A stretch of 50,000 bases of DNA from Glandiceps talaboti. Lineage: Eukaryota; Hemichordata; Enteropneusta; Spengelidae. The translations under genes and the position numbers were made by a program. Where the stretch lies: contig NC_135567.1 of the NCBI RefSeq assembly GCF_964340395.1, positions 15,105,306 through 15,155,305 of the forward strand. Direction: 5' to 3'. Shown here piece by piece: positions 11,611 to 28,070 of this stretch; the first letter of the stretch is position 1; each line of letters opens with the position of its first letter. The notes under the pieces are model-generated. The model searched no databases and was not told the DNA's origin. It worked only from the letters and a program-made list of their open reading frames with translations.

Positions 11611-12775
11611 TGTATGTATGTATGCATGTATGTATGCATGTATGTATGTATGTATGTATGTATGTATGTATGTATGTATATATGCATGTATGTATGTATG
11701 TATGTATGTATGTATCTATGTATCTATGTATCTATGTACTACGAAATTATTGATGGTGGAGTAAACGACAGCTTGGGTCCAATGGGGAACTTGCAAACCC
11801 GCCATGTTGAATGTTGCATTATGGGAAATGTGATAATAAATACTAATAAAGTGGTATTGTAAACAATACTGTTACATTGTTTGCAACCATGAATGGTCAA
11901 TTCATAGTTTACCCCGACTACTGTGGAAGGTTTTTTTATCGGTAGCTTGAGATTAGGTATTCCGATAACCACATATAATCCCATAATCCTTTGCGTCTGA
12001 GCATGCTCTGTCTGGATTGCAAGTTCCCTATTATAATATATTATGGCGTACAAAACGCCGACTTTGAATAATTCAAGAAACATGAGGAAGCCAAAGAAAC
12101 ATCTTTGGTATGCCTCAACATATGACGTAATGTTTTTTTGAAATATCACCCATTTAATGAAGGATTACAACCCATTTGAGGTTAGTGTTCACTGAGCATG
12201 TTTAATATAACAACTCGAAACCAATAAGGAACTGCATATTCTATATTTTAAGATAGAAATGTCGCAATTTCTTGCTACATTTACCGTGAATGAAATAAGG
12301 TCTTTATTAAACCACTCTTCAAATAGACATAGACACGCTGGCACCAGTTATTATATGCCTACATTTGTTGTTTGTATGGTATCATGTTAGTTAATTTCAT
12401 TTAGAAAAAAAAGTTACAAGAAACTCATTCAATTTTGCTATCTTCGATTGTAGCACATGCAGTTCTTACTGGTTTCTGAGTGGTTATATCAAACAAAGCC
12501 AGTAAACACTATCCTGCAATGGGTTGTATAAGGACTTCCACTACTTTTAAACTGAATCTGAATATTATCTCTACTTATTGGATTAAACATTTGTCAAAAC
12601 TTCTCTCTAATTTGCATGCATCACAACTGTCTCTCTTACAGATGCTAATTTCAATGTGGTGTTGAACTGCATGCACTCTGTTGTGCGATTGGTTTCCGGG
12701 GGAACACATGAGAACCACGTGACCTTTGAGTACAAAAAGTACGAAGGCAAGGAAGATGATATTTGTGTAGCATAG
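2877..12775 (+). CDS. CRHBP: Gene A: CRHBP-like secreted protein (6 exons, signal exon missing)
   Basis: CRH binding protein is a secreted glycoprotein that captures CRH/urocortin-type peptides and limits receptor activation (family knowledge). Exons join as 2877-2967, 6253-6416, 7198-7408, 8394-8545, 9332-9653 and 12642-12775, giving 358 in-frame codons including TAG. All introns are GT..AG with phases 1,0,1,0,1. Diagnostic segments in vertebrate order are FIDGW (human FDGW), SSQ/ASQNVAQL, P-C-N at the exon 3/4 joint, the N-C-T glycosylation sequon, and SVVRLVSGGTHENHVTFEY at the end. The ten conserved cysteines all have a counterpart. Exon 5 carries an insert of about 60 residues, Ser/Thr/Asp rich, with two further cysteines. 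The N-terminal signal peptide is not in these exons, so an upstream exon is expected. A diverged paralogue (gene B) follows on the same strand. The family assignment is firm; one-to-one orthology is not tested. Confidence 0.9.
3343..3715. mobile_element. Foldback MITE with TTAA flanks, intron 1 of gene A
   Basis: Left end GGTAACACCACTCCAGGA, then ATAAAGGTATTT and TTCTGGAGAGTCA; the right end is the complement (TGACTCTCCAGAA, AAATACCTTTATTT, AGTAGTGTTCCCC). TTAA lies at 3339-3342 and 3716-3719. An inner pair CACACTCAATATTCATGAC / GTCACGAATATTCAGTGTGT adds a second hairpin. Confidence 0.8.
4581..4959. mobile_element. MITE with inverted ends, intron 1 of gene A
   Basis: ACCAAAATCATAGTTGGAAA at the left and the complement TTTCCAAACAATTATGATTT at the right, about 380 bp apart. 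No target duplication seen. Confidence 0.6.
6253..6416 (+). CDS. CRHBP: Gene A exon 2
   Basis: Acceptor ACGACCAG, donor ATG|GTAAGT. Encodes CIDLKAHDGEYYYNAG..MACNIYFMAAPDEEV...FDVPC, matching the first CUB-like beta-strand block of CRHBP with cysteines 1, 2 and 3. Confidence 0.92.
6878..7145. mobile_element. MITE family P, copy 2, right end lost, abuts exon 3
   Basis: Left end follows TTAA (6874-6877) and reads GGATGAGGATTGGGTATTT, then the family word ATCATGGCTTCC. The right inverted end is missing. The copy stops about 50 bp before the exon 3 acceptor of gene A. Confidence 0.65.
7198..7408 (+). CDS. CRHBP: Gene A exon 3
   Basis: Acceptor AATTCCCAG, donor AAAC|GTACGT. Encodes FIDGWVVDGKNIFPSEED, then FQNFCGTV and ASQNVAQLYF, the most recognisable CRHBP block. 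The leftover C joins the next exon to make the conserved P-C-N. Confidence 0.94.
7479..7612. repeat. (CTGT)n then (ATGT)n microsatellites, intron 3
   Basis: A CTGT-rich tract (7479-7538) followed by a TATG/ATGT tract (7560-7612), starting about 70 bp after the exon 3 donor. Both are complementary to tracts in intron 4. Confidence 0.95.
8394..8545 (+). CDS. CRHBP: Gene A exon 4
   Basis: Acceptor TGATCCCAG, donor AAC|GTGAGT. Encodes CNAVSMSPDGTHTIRNYG, then GNCTFSIMYASRI, with cysteines 5 and 6. N-C-T is an N-glycosylation sequon at the site occupied by N-C-S in the vertebrate protein. Confidence 0.93.
8626..8755. repeat. (AC)n/(ACAT)n microsatellite, intron 4
   Basis: Short CA run followed by about 27 CATA units interrupted once by ACACAC. 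Complementary to the ATGT tracts of introns 3 and 5 of the same gene. Confidence 0.95.
8885..9172. repeat. (TATG)n/(AGCC)n/(ACAG)n compound microsatellite, intron 4
   Basis: A short TATG run, then mixed AGCC and ACAG tetranucleotides, ending in a pure ACAG run at about 9088-9161 and a few GATA units. The ACAG part is complementary to the CTGT tract of intron 3. Confidence 0.95.
9332..9653 (+). CDS. CRHBP: Gene A exon 5, with lineage-specific insert
   Basis: Acceptor TCTCCTTGCAG, donor AATA|GTACGT. CSRGKDVVQFL and TEMCGSTG carry cysteines 7 and 8. Then comes an insert of about 60 residues, rich in Ser, Thr and Asp, bounded by ESCDPD and TPPCSN. It has no counterpart in vertebrate CRHBP as I know it, but gene B has a similar one. 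Confidence 0.9.
10102..10205. repeat. (TA)n tracts, intron 5
   Basis: Two short TA runs (about 10104-10128 and 10188-10205) with a few TATA interruptions between them. Confidence 0.9.
10479..10772. mobile_element. Putative Penelope-like element remnant between two (TA)n tracts
   Basis: A 143-bp unique segment (10554-10696) lies between two (TA)n tracts of about 75 bp each. The segment contains a hammerhead ribozyme fold (separate entry). Hammerhead motifs are a known feature of the terminal repeats of Penelope-like retroelements and of retrozymes (family knowledge). No reverse transcriptase remains here, so the element class is inferred. Confidence 0.5.
10574..10638 (+). ncRNA. Degenerate type I hammerhead ribozyme
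   Basis: Outer stem I ACCATAC (10574-10580) pairs with GTATGGT (10632-10638). Inner stem I ATTACAT (10582-10588) pairs with GTGTAAT (10619-10625), leaving an internal loop. The core follows as CCGACGA (10589-10595; consensus CUGANGA, so U4 is C), a weak stem II with CC/GG around TTCT, GAAA (10606-10609), and stem III ACG-GTC-CGT (10609-10617) with cleavage base A at 10618. Twelve of thirteen core positions agree. The U4 change and a U-U mismatch at the base of stem II suggest it is now inactive. Confidence 0.65.
11079..11738. repeat. (ATGT)n microsatellite with higher-order structure, intron 5
   Basis: About 660 bp of TATG units with CATG, TTTA and TATA variants. The variant order is repeated: a TATTTATG marker followed by a TGCATGTATGCATG block occurs three times (markers near 11128, 11368 and 11513), so segments were duplicated as wholes. 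Confidence 0.95.
11786..12034. mobile_element. Possible MITE with short inverted ends
   Basis: GGGAACTTGCAA at the left is matched by its complement TTGCAAGTTCCC at the right about 240 bp later. Only about 12-14 bp match and no target duplication is clear. Confidence 0.35.
12642..12775 (+). CDS. CRHBP: Gene A exon 6, C-terminus and stop
   Basis: Acceptor CTCTCTTACAG, phase 1 join giving N-A-N-F. Encodes VVLNCMHSVVRLVSGG and HVTFEYKK, ending in DDICVA and TAG. Holds cysteines 9 and 10 and the conserved S-V-V-R-L-V-S motif. Confidence 0.93.
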
Positions 12776-12842
12776 ATATGTGTGCAGGTTAGTAAGTTGG
12801 CATTTTTTCATTGCTTTGGTTTCTAGTATTTGTAAGTCCGAA

Positions 12843-13177
12843 AGTGGCAATATGGATGAGGATTGGGTATTTATTTTGGATTTTTAATTTATAAAATATT
12901 TTTTCATGGCTTCCTTCTTGAAAAATCAATGTGAAACAACATAATTATGCAAATTCCTTGTTTATAGCTCAATAAATTTCAAAATATTAATAAATATGTA
13001 AAATGTTTGTTACTGTACATACAATAATAAACTTTTTACAATGTATTGTATTAAGCTACAAACACAGACTTGTTCTATGTTTGTTTCACATTGAGTTTTC
13101 TATGAGGAAACATTATAAAATTGATTTATAAATTAAAAATCCAAAATAAATACCCAATCATAATCCATATGGCCACT
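12843..13177. mobile_element. MITE family P, copy 3, full length
   Basis: Both ends are present. The left reads AGTGGCAATATGGATGAGG and the right is its near complement ending ATATGGCCACT; inverted ends run about 50 bp. It begins 67 bp after the gene A stop codon, so it probably lies in or beside the 3' UTR. Flanks CGAA and TTAC look like mutated TTAA. Confidence 0.75.
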
Positions 13178-13371
13178 TTACAATATGTTTGTCTTTCGTT
13201 TTCTTATCTTTAAGTTACAGAAGAACGCCACACCAGGAAATAATGGTATAAGTTCAGGAGATCCACTTCGTGATTTCGTATCACATATACTTTGCTCGAT
13301 TGCCATTAAATACAACATTGAAACTCTTTTTCATCGAGAGTCTATGAAAGAACAATACAGATGAGAAATCG

Positions 13372-13428
13372 CATGTATGTATGTATGTATGTATGTATGT
13401 ATGTATGTATGTATGTATGTATGTATGC
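13372..13428. repeat. (ATGT)n microsatellite
   Basis: About 14 uninterrupted TATG units. Confidence 0.95.
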
Positions 13429-13982
13429 TTACATGCATACATGGTCGATCGTTCGTTCGTTAGTTGTTAATTTTATTTGCGTGTAAACTTACATTGGAAA
13501 TAAAATGCCAAACTTTTTGATAATACATACGTAATTATGTTTCCATCTATCATCTCTCTACAGACCCAATGCAGTTGTATTTCCTGTATGATGGCATTAC
13601 AACCACAGATTGTCTGGAACCAGTGCAAACGAAAACTTAAACATAAAACATAAAAATACGTCTTCTAACACTAGGAACATACAAACGTTGATATTAATTT
13701 CGACTGACATTAATCTGTATATCAGGTCACTATTTACTACCCAACCCTATGTAATTTGTATACGTCGTACAATACTTCTAACTTCGAAATATCTCGTCTG
13801 TGTGGGTTTTTTCATTCTATTGTCTGATCACAAATTTTGATAAAAATTATGGGAATGTAGTGATTTACTGAAACGAGTATAATTATTTGTGCAATTCTTA
13901 ATCCACTTTCACTTTCTTTTTATGTAGATTAAAATATGATTAAAATCATTAAACCTACAAGAAAACGGTCTGGCTTTATATA

Positions 13983-14430
13983 AATCTTACCAACATTGCT
14001 ACATTTTATCGTCTGGCTCAACAAAAAACTTACGAACCCTGCTACATTTTATCGTCTGGCTCAGCAAAAATCTTACCAACATTGCTAACACGTTATCGTT
14101 TGGCTCAACAAAAATCTCACTGACAGTGCTGCATTTTATCGTTTGGTTCAACAAACATCTTACGATCATTACTACATTTTATCGTCGGGCTCAACTCACA
14201 TCTTACCAACAATGATACATTTTATCGTCTGGCTATACAAAAATCTAACCAACAGTGCTACATTTTATCGTCTGGTTCAACAAACATCTTACGATCGTTA
14301 CTACATTTTATCGTCTGGCTCAACTCAAATCTTACCAACAATGATACATTTTATCGTCTGGCTATACAACAATATTACCAACACTGCTACATTTTATCGT
14401 CTGGTTCAACAAACATCTTACCAATACAAA
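13983..14430 (+). repeat. 43-bp tandem array (ten units)
   Basis: Units contain TACATTTTATCGTCTGGCTC followed by AACAAAAATCTTACCAACA. About ten units of about 43 bp are present. Units 4-6 and 7-9 match each other best, so a three-unit block was duplicated. One reading frame stays open across part of the array, but no protein is implied. Confidence 0.9.
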
Positions 14431-14504
14431 TATTTATGACGCAAGACAATGTAATCTCGCAATGTTAGAAAATATTTGTTTAATCCGTCGATAAAATATA
14501 GTAC

Positions 14505-14620
14505 TGTTCGTGAGATTTTTGTTGAAACGGACAATAACATGTAGCAATGCTGGTTAGATTTTTGGTGAACCAGACCAGGTTTTGTTTCGGGTTTCATGAT
14601 TTTAATTGTAACAATTTAGC
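14505..14620 (-). repeat. Inverted partner of the 43-bp array
   Basis: Diverged minus-strand units (AACATGTAGCAATGCTGGTT) followed by TTTTGTTTCGGGTTTCATGA. The same tail word family follows the inverted units at about 23560, so the shared element is larger than the array. Confidence 0.65.
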
Positions 14621-15278
14621 AAGTCAGGCATGGTGGTCGTTCATTGGCTAGTTTGAAAATGTGTGTCCCGTGATTGGTTGATCCAGGAATGCCGGTCAGG
14701 CACAGTGGATTTTCATTTGCTATTGTTGCAAGATTTTGAACATTTAGGGACTATTTAGACAGTGATGAATGAATCTAGATTGTGACGTCATAAACAATAA
14801 TCGATCTGTGAGTTTACAATTTCTATTTTTTGTTCTCTCGAAATTTGTAATACTGTTGTCAGTTTTTATGGATAAGTGATATTTGTGTTAATGTGCAGAA
14901 TAAATTAGTCTTCAAGAACATAATGAATTTTGAATTTTGATTTCTGTATATATTTACCATGGACAAGTCTTCATCGAAGACCAATAGCCATAGCCCCCTT
15001 ACATAATTTATTTCTATGTATCTGAATAGTGTCATGATTTTAAATGGAATTACAAGTAGTGGCATAAATTAAATACATCAAATTGTCCGTCATATGCAAA
15101 AAATGGTTGCTTTTCAATAATTTACCCTGAAGCTCAAATTCAAGGTCACCTGTTAGGGTCTCAAAATTAAATTTATACCAAATACTATGGGAATACACTT
15201 GAATGAAGTCTCAGTCTGTATTTTTAGTTATGCTGTCCACTATAATTATAATACATATAATAATAATTCAATAAATAT

Positions 15279-15282
<4 letters not shown>

Positions 15283-15339
<57 letters not shown>

Positions 15340-15690
15340 TTGGTATTTATATAGCGCTTTCCCACTCTGTGCTCAAAGCACTTTACAATTATTACCCCTG
15401 GCCCGGATCTATATCAGCACAACAGCCCTTTATACTTCCTCAACTCCCTGGGGAGCATACAATCCACACAAGCGTTTATAAGCACATAGGATTAAAGCCT
15501 TTACATTGCAACCTCTGTCCTACAAGGTCCCCGATTATACAGCTGGGTGGACTGAGCCATGGTACAGAGCTTGCCCAAGGACTTTAGCCACTCAGAAACA
15601 ACCAGTGGTAGTAGTGATGGGGCTCGAACCTGCAACCTGTAGATTCCAAGCCTTCCACTCTAGCCATTCACCCATCGGGACTCCAAATCC
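15283..15690 (-). mobile_element. tRNA-derived SINE with (ATT)n tail
   Basis: Read on the minus strand: an A-box-like TGGCTAGAGTGG near 15660, a B box GGTTCGAGCCC near 15626, a body containing AAAGCGCTATATAAA-type sequence near 15350, and a 3' (ATT)n tail at 15283-15338. Head, body and simple-repeat tail in that order are the hallmark of a SINE. The AGCGCTTT...AAAGCACTTTACA core is common in marine invertebrate genomes (from memory). Confidence 0.7.
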
Positions 15691-16739
15691 AATAACCCTT
15701 CACTACAAACATTGCTTTCATTCAGTAACCAGATTTAAACTGAATGCCTTCCGTAAGGAATTTCATGATTTATGCAAGAAATTTAGCTCTATATCTGTGA
15801 TTCGTCAAATCCCAATGAAAGTTAATTATAGTTGTCAAAAATGTTGTCAAAAATGCCAGCCACGCCTCCTATTCTCAGCACAGGAAAGCTTGCCATCCTC
15901 GACTTCACTCGGCTTTCGTGATCCCGTACATACCCTACAAACCCGGGATATGGCATGTGCGTGTTGAACTTCCTTCTGTCCCACCACGAGTTTATGGGAA
16001 AATTGTCAAGATGTTGTTGAGTGGCGCGCCCTCACTGTACACTATTATATATAGATCAATTTATAGGTCACCATTATTGATACATTGTCGCGAAATTTTC
16101 TTCGCAGGCTAGACGAGGCTTGGTCTATTTTCCATATTTTGACCACACACATGATTTGGGTATAAATTATAGATTATTACACTTGATAAATATGTGAATG
16201 TATTTATATCCTGAGATACAGAGCTAGATAAATGAGTATGTACAAGCCTTGCAACAAACAGCGGTAGTTTGTTATCGAGAGAAATCGGAAAAGAACGTAG
16301 TAAAAAGGAGACGGTTCGCGGTTAATATAAATACTTCCTAAACTTGTAATCACAAATCTAAAAAGACACGATTTCTCTTTATTTATCTGCGCATTAGTGT
16401 GTGAAATTTGAAAATGATACGTCCATATTTGACGAAATTGAAACGATAATAAATATTTCACCTGTTTGTAAACTCCACGCTCATTGTAATCCTATTTTAA
16501 GGCAAAGAAAAAAATTGTTTTCTGGTGAGTTTGAATCACTTAAATACCCTGCCTCGGAGTCTTGAAGTGTTTTGAGTTATCATTTTAATTTATTATCTTC
16601 TTACTGCAAATATGATCGCCAGTCAGTAAAAAGTGACATGAACATAAAAAGAATCCTTGTGTACATTTCCTTTCTTAAATATTACCTGTGAACAGGATTT
16701 TCAAAAGATGGTGGCAAATAGATACTACAAAGTGTCTGT

Positions 16740-17110
16740 GACAGGCAAAAATAGTTTGATTACGATAATTAACCCTGAAGGTCAAGGTCAAAGTCAAAGT
16801 TCACTGTCTTAGAAAATTTGTACTTGGTCATTTGGGAGTAGACACTTGATTGGTGTCTCTATGTTTTAAAGTTTTTGGAATTATGCTGTAAATATTTATT
16901 TTAACTATAAGGTCACCCTTCGGTCAAATTTGCAAACAAAGTGACATACATAGCTCCCATATGACATGTCACCTTTGTGCCAGGTTTGAAAGAAATCGGA
17001 TATCGTATGTCTGAGAAATAACATTTCAGAGGCACGGACTTACAGACGGATGGACGGACGGACTGACTGACTAAGCCCATTGTATTAAGAGCCCTCTTTG
17101 GAGGACTAAA
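16740..17110. repeat. Dispersed repeat with GGTCAAGGTCAAAG head and GGACGGAC tail
   Basis: Contains AAGGTCAAGGTCAAAGTC, GTGCCAGGTTTGAAAGAAAT and GATGGACGGACGGACTGAC in order. This arrangement is familiar from interspersed repeats of many invertebrates. Class and exact ends are unknown. Confidence 0.5.
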
Positions 17111-17641
17111 AATTAATCAAATAGAAGCATACTAGAAGAGAATTGTCTGATTGGTGATTTAAGAGACAATCTTTAATCTGAACATAAAAACGTTTTTATT
17201 AAGAAGTTCTGGTATTTACTAAGATAAGATATTTTAAGACGATCAGAGAATACTAAATCTCGTGTTTCCCACCCTGTCGTATTAATATCTTGATTACAGC
17301 ATCTGTGCATACAAAAAGGCGAGACAACCACTCTATTTTGCAAAATACAGATGTGAATGCCCGAGGTCAAAACAATTTACGTTCTGTATAAACACAAACA
17401 CAAATGTTGAAATATAATAGCAGTAAGAGATAATGTCAAACTTTCATAACAGTATAATACAGAACATGTATCTATTAACATATCCACCTTTCATCCATCC
17501 ACATAACGTCGAGAGGACGATCGTAATGCGATTGGAAAGGTTATGAACGGTTATTGCTTGTAAGGTGAAGGCGCTGTCGGCAATACCTATCAACGGCTGG
17601 TGTTTCAAAGGTGATAACGCGATAGCGCTATGAATAATTAA

Positions 17642-18026
17642 AGTAGCAATATGGATGATCATTGGGTATATACTTTGGATTTTTAGTTTTTAGAACGATT
17701 TTGTCATGGCTTCGTACGTGAAAAATTAATGTGAAACAATATCGACTAAGTCTATGTTTATAACACAATACATTGCAAAAAGCTAAAATAAAAAGTTTGT
17801 TATTGTAACAAACATTTTACACATTTATCAATTTTTTTTCTTCAATTTATTGAGTTACAAACAAGTCTATGTTTATAACTCAATACATTGCAAAAAGCTA
17901 AAATAAAAAGTTTGTTATTGTAACAAACATTTTACACATTTATCAATCTTTTTCAATTTATTGAGTTACAAACAAGGCCTTGGCATATGTTGCCTCACAT
18001 ACCCAATCCTCATCCATATATCCACT
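17642..18026. mobile_element. MITE family P, copy 4, full length with TTAA on both sides
   Basis: Ends AGTAGCAATATGGATG and CATCCATATATCCACT are flanked by TTAA at 17638-17641 and 18027-18030. An internal segment of about 105 bp (TTGCAAAAAGCTAAAATAAA onward) is duplicated in tandem. Confidence 0.8.
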
Positions 18027-18137
18027 TTAATGCAGATATCAATGTGTGTGATCCATGATAAGTCGTCGGGAGTTATGTCAACTGTTTGAATTTTTCAAAT
18101 CTTACTTTCCTTGCAGATTTTGTGTAATCTGACACAC

Positions 18138-18462
18138 ACGCGCGCGCATACACATACATACATACATACATACACACATACATACATACATACATACATA
18201 CATACATGCATACACACATACATACACACATACATACATACATACATACATGCATACATACATACACACATACATACACATACATACATACATACATTCA
18301 TACATACATACATACATACATATATACCTACATACCTACCTACCTACCTACCTACCTACATGCATGCATGCATGCATGCATGCATACATACATACATACA
18401 TACATACATACATACATACATACATACATACATACATACATACATACATACATACATACAAA
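18138..18462. repeat. (ACAT)n compound microsatellite
   Basis: CATA units with blocks of ACAC, CCTA (about 18328-18358) and CATG (about 18358-18384). Complementary to the ATGT tract at 20275-20709. Confidence 0.95.
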
Positions 18463-20274
18463 CAAAAACAAACAAACAACAACAACAAACAGGAAAAATG
18501 AATAGTAAACTCAATCGTATATGGTTGGTGTTTTTGTAGTTTTTTTCTTTATTTTCTTTCATTTTTTTTTTCTTTTCGTTTGTATTTGTTTTTGTTTTGT
18601 TTTGTTTTGTTTTGTGTTTGTTTTGTTTTGTTTTGTTTTCTTGGGGGGGGGGCTTGTTTGGTTTGGGTAGGATGGGTTGGGAGTTTGGTTTGGTCCAGTC
18701 TTATCCGTACTTTTCTATTCTACTAAATTTTAGGTTATTTTTTAAACAACTCCATGCAGCATGATTCGTCCTATACCTAATTGAGATGTTTATAAAGTTT
18801 GAAAGATGCTTAACATGTTTGTTTGTTTGAGGTGTCTTTCCTACCTGCAGATGCGTCCACACAACAATGTGGGATCCTGTAAAAAAAATTAAACACAAAA
18901 AATCGTTAATCCTGAAGTCATTATGATTTTATTTCTTGCTCTTGTTGGGTGTCATTGTGAGTTTCCGTATATGAGACTGTATGAGGCTGAATGTGAGGCT
19001 CAATTTGAGACTAGCTTCATATTGTCCTCCAATATGAATCTGATTCTGAATCTGAGACTAATTTTATACGTGTGTTGAGAGTTAATACCAAACAGAGCTA
19101 GTGTAGAGTAACCGGCAGCATGCTGACGTAATGAAATAATCACATTCTCCAAGTAAACTGTTCCTGTATTTTGAGTGACAAACGTTTCACGTTCTATCCT
19201 GGACTCTCGGTCAAATACATGTAGTCATCTGTGCCATTTAAGAAAACATTTCCAAGAGGATACACTGCCTGTTTGCTTCATTAACCTCAAAGATTGATAA
19301 CAGGTCCCACGGGTGTTAACGTCTGAAGCTGGATTGCAACATGAACTACTGCCAATAAACGAGAAAAACAAACTATTTATGTCTACTATAGATCTGGTGT
19401 GAAACGTATAAAGGAAATGTCACACAGGTGTTCTAAATGAACCATATCAATGCAAATACCATGTCTTCATGACACCGCCTGATTCAATAAAAGTGAGCTA
19501 TATTTAGACATGCCTTGCAAAATATAACGCCGAGAGCATTAATGGTTAACACTGGAGTGACATCAATTAGGATGCTATGTGTAATATTAGCGGAATACTA
19601 GTATACAAACAATCTTGGTTTATGGGGAGGAGTTGCCATGACATCATCACTAAGAAGCTGTTAAAATTCAGATTACAAGTACTGTGTTATATATGCTAAT
19701 GGTTTCAGTTTCTTAATAGCGACTCGGTGTTTTCCTTCTTATACTGTTTTGTCTGGGGAATTCCTACAAGCAATTTCCTGTTTATGCAAACATGACACAC
19801 AAACACACATTCCTATAGAACTTTATTAAGATTTGGGACTACGTGAGAGACCTATGTTGCACATTTCATACCACGTCACTGTGGAAATGACATGGTTTTC
19901 CCAGTCAATCCACAGGCTTCCACTCGGTCGCCCTGCCACATAATATAGCACATACCGCAGAGGTCTCTGTGATTCGGGATAGTGGTAATCCTTGTCCAGA
20001 AAATATTATAATTTTTGTGTTTTGTCCAACGAATGTATTTTTTGATAATACATTTCAGTGACAAAAAATTACCTGAATTATTTTGAAATTAATAATTTAC
20101 ATGTTTATTACTTGCTCATCTCTCTTACTTAGATTTATTTCAATGTTAATGTTGGCATATTTTCAAAATCCTAATTGTTGTTCCTATTTCTTTCTTCGAG
20201 ACGATATATTGGTATAATTTCATTGTTTCATGTTTGTATGAACTATAAGTAGGTACTACATACGTACGTAAGTG

Positions 20275-20709
20275 TGCATGTATGTATGTATGTATGTATG
20301 TATGTATGTATGTATGTATGTATGTATGCATGCATGCATGCATGCATGCATGCATGCATGCATGCATGTATGTATGTATGCACGCACGCACGCACGCACG
20401 CACGTACGTACGTACGTACGTACGTATGCATGCATGCATGCATGCATGCATGCATGCATGTATGTATGTATGTATGTATGTATGTATGTATGTATGTATG
20501 TATGCACGCACGCATGTATGTATGTATGTATGTATGTATGTATGTATGTATGTATGTATGTATGTATGTATGTATGTATGTATGCACGCATGTATGCATG
20601 TATGAATGAATGAATGAATGAATGTATGTATGTATGTATGAATGTATGTATGTATGTATGTATGTATGTATGTATGTATGTATGTATGTATGTATGTATG
20701 TATGTATGT
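20275..20709. repeat. (ATGT)n mosaic microsatellite
   Basis: Ordered blocks: TATG, CATG, TATG, CACG, TACG, CATG, TATG, a short CACG, TATG, GAATGAAT, TATG. Each block unit differs from its neighbour by one substitution. It ends 72 bp before the first recognised exon of gene B. Confidence 0.95.
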
Positions 20710-20781
20710 CTATTCGTCCGTCCGTTGATTTATGACAAGAATAATAAGTTATGTTATTTAGATTCTATGTCTTCTTTACAG

Positions 20782-27399
<6,618 letters not shown>

Positions 27400-27668
27400 T
27401 ACATTCTCTATTTATTTTCGATGGTGTGCTTTCTCACTGAATGACGTAACCTCCTGTCACGGTGTATGATGGGTTACTACTGACATGCGCTGTTCATCCC
27501 TTCCCCAGAATGAGGTTTAGCTAGATTTTCGATAGAATTTGTCTGGGTTTAATTTTCCGGGTTATGTTGTGATGCTTGCGCACTTTTATTACATTTAAAA
27601 CAGAATAGGCATATATTTTACAAGTTTGAATATTCCGTTTGAAAAACTGTCTGTTTTGACTACACTGG

Positions 27669-28045
27669 CCTAGAAAAAATAATTGTTTGGTTCCGGTTAC
27701 CCGACCCCACCTAGTTTTTTACTGCCGACCCTAAACTTCTCGGGGTTTCTTATGTATTCGAGAAAAATATGATAACATCGCGAAAATTATGAAGTCTAGC
27801 CAGAAATAGTGGATGCGGAAACTGACATCAACTAAAAAAGACAATATCAAACTTTTACCAATCTGTAATGGCTGTACATCTGATAGGAAGAAATAAATAA
27901 CACAGAGACCATTTGGAAAACAATGGAAAACCTGAACTAGACACTCACACATGAAAAAAAAATAAAGTAAAATAAAAAATCTACCTACCCCACCTATTTT
28001 AAAATTGAATGTAATCGGAACCACACAATTTTTTTGTTAGGTCCT
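27669..28045. mobile_element. MITE family G, copy 1 (TTCCGGTTACCCG ends)
   Basis: Begins CCTAGAAAAAATAATTG, then GGTTCCGGTTACCCGACC; the right end is an imperfect complement (GTAATCGGAACCACACAATT then AGGTCCTA). About 375 bp. A second full copy lies at 36541-36904. Confidence 0.75.
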
Positions 28046-28070
28046 AAGAAAAGGATTGCAGGGACCGACT

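Larger units (their letters stand above)
12776..20781. other. Flank between genes A and B, no gene recognised
   Basis: It may include the first intron and signal exon of gene B, which I could not find. It holds MITEs, a 43-bp tandem array, a SINE and microsatellites, listed separately. No stretch outside these shows coding features I trust. Confidence 0.55.

Noticed and set aside
11070-11862. Long ORFs of repeated Cys-Met-Tyr-Val / His-Thr-Tyr-Ile on both strands
   Set aside because: They are readings of a tetranucleotide microsatellite in an intron; a 4-bp repeat lacking stop codons gives open frames in all phases.
14143-14439. 98-codon ORF with internal protein-like repeats
   Set aside because: It follows the 43-bp DNA array; other array copies of this family do not keep the frame.
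20140-20220. Short plus-strand ORF MLMLAYFQ... as the gene B signal peptide
   Set aside because: It lacks a continuous hydrophobic core and has no donor in the required phase with a good consensus.
27731-28024. Hydrophobic minus-strand ORF resembling a membrane protein
   Set aside because: It lies wholly inside MITE family G; the other copies break the frame.
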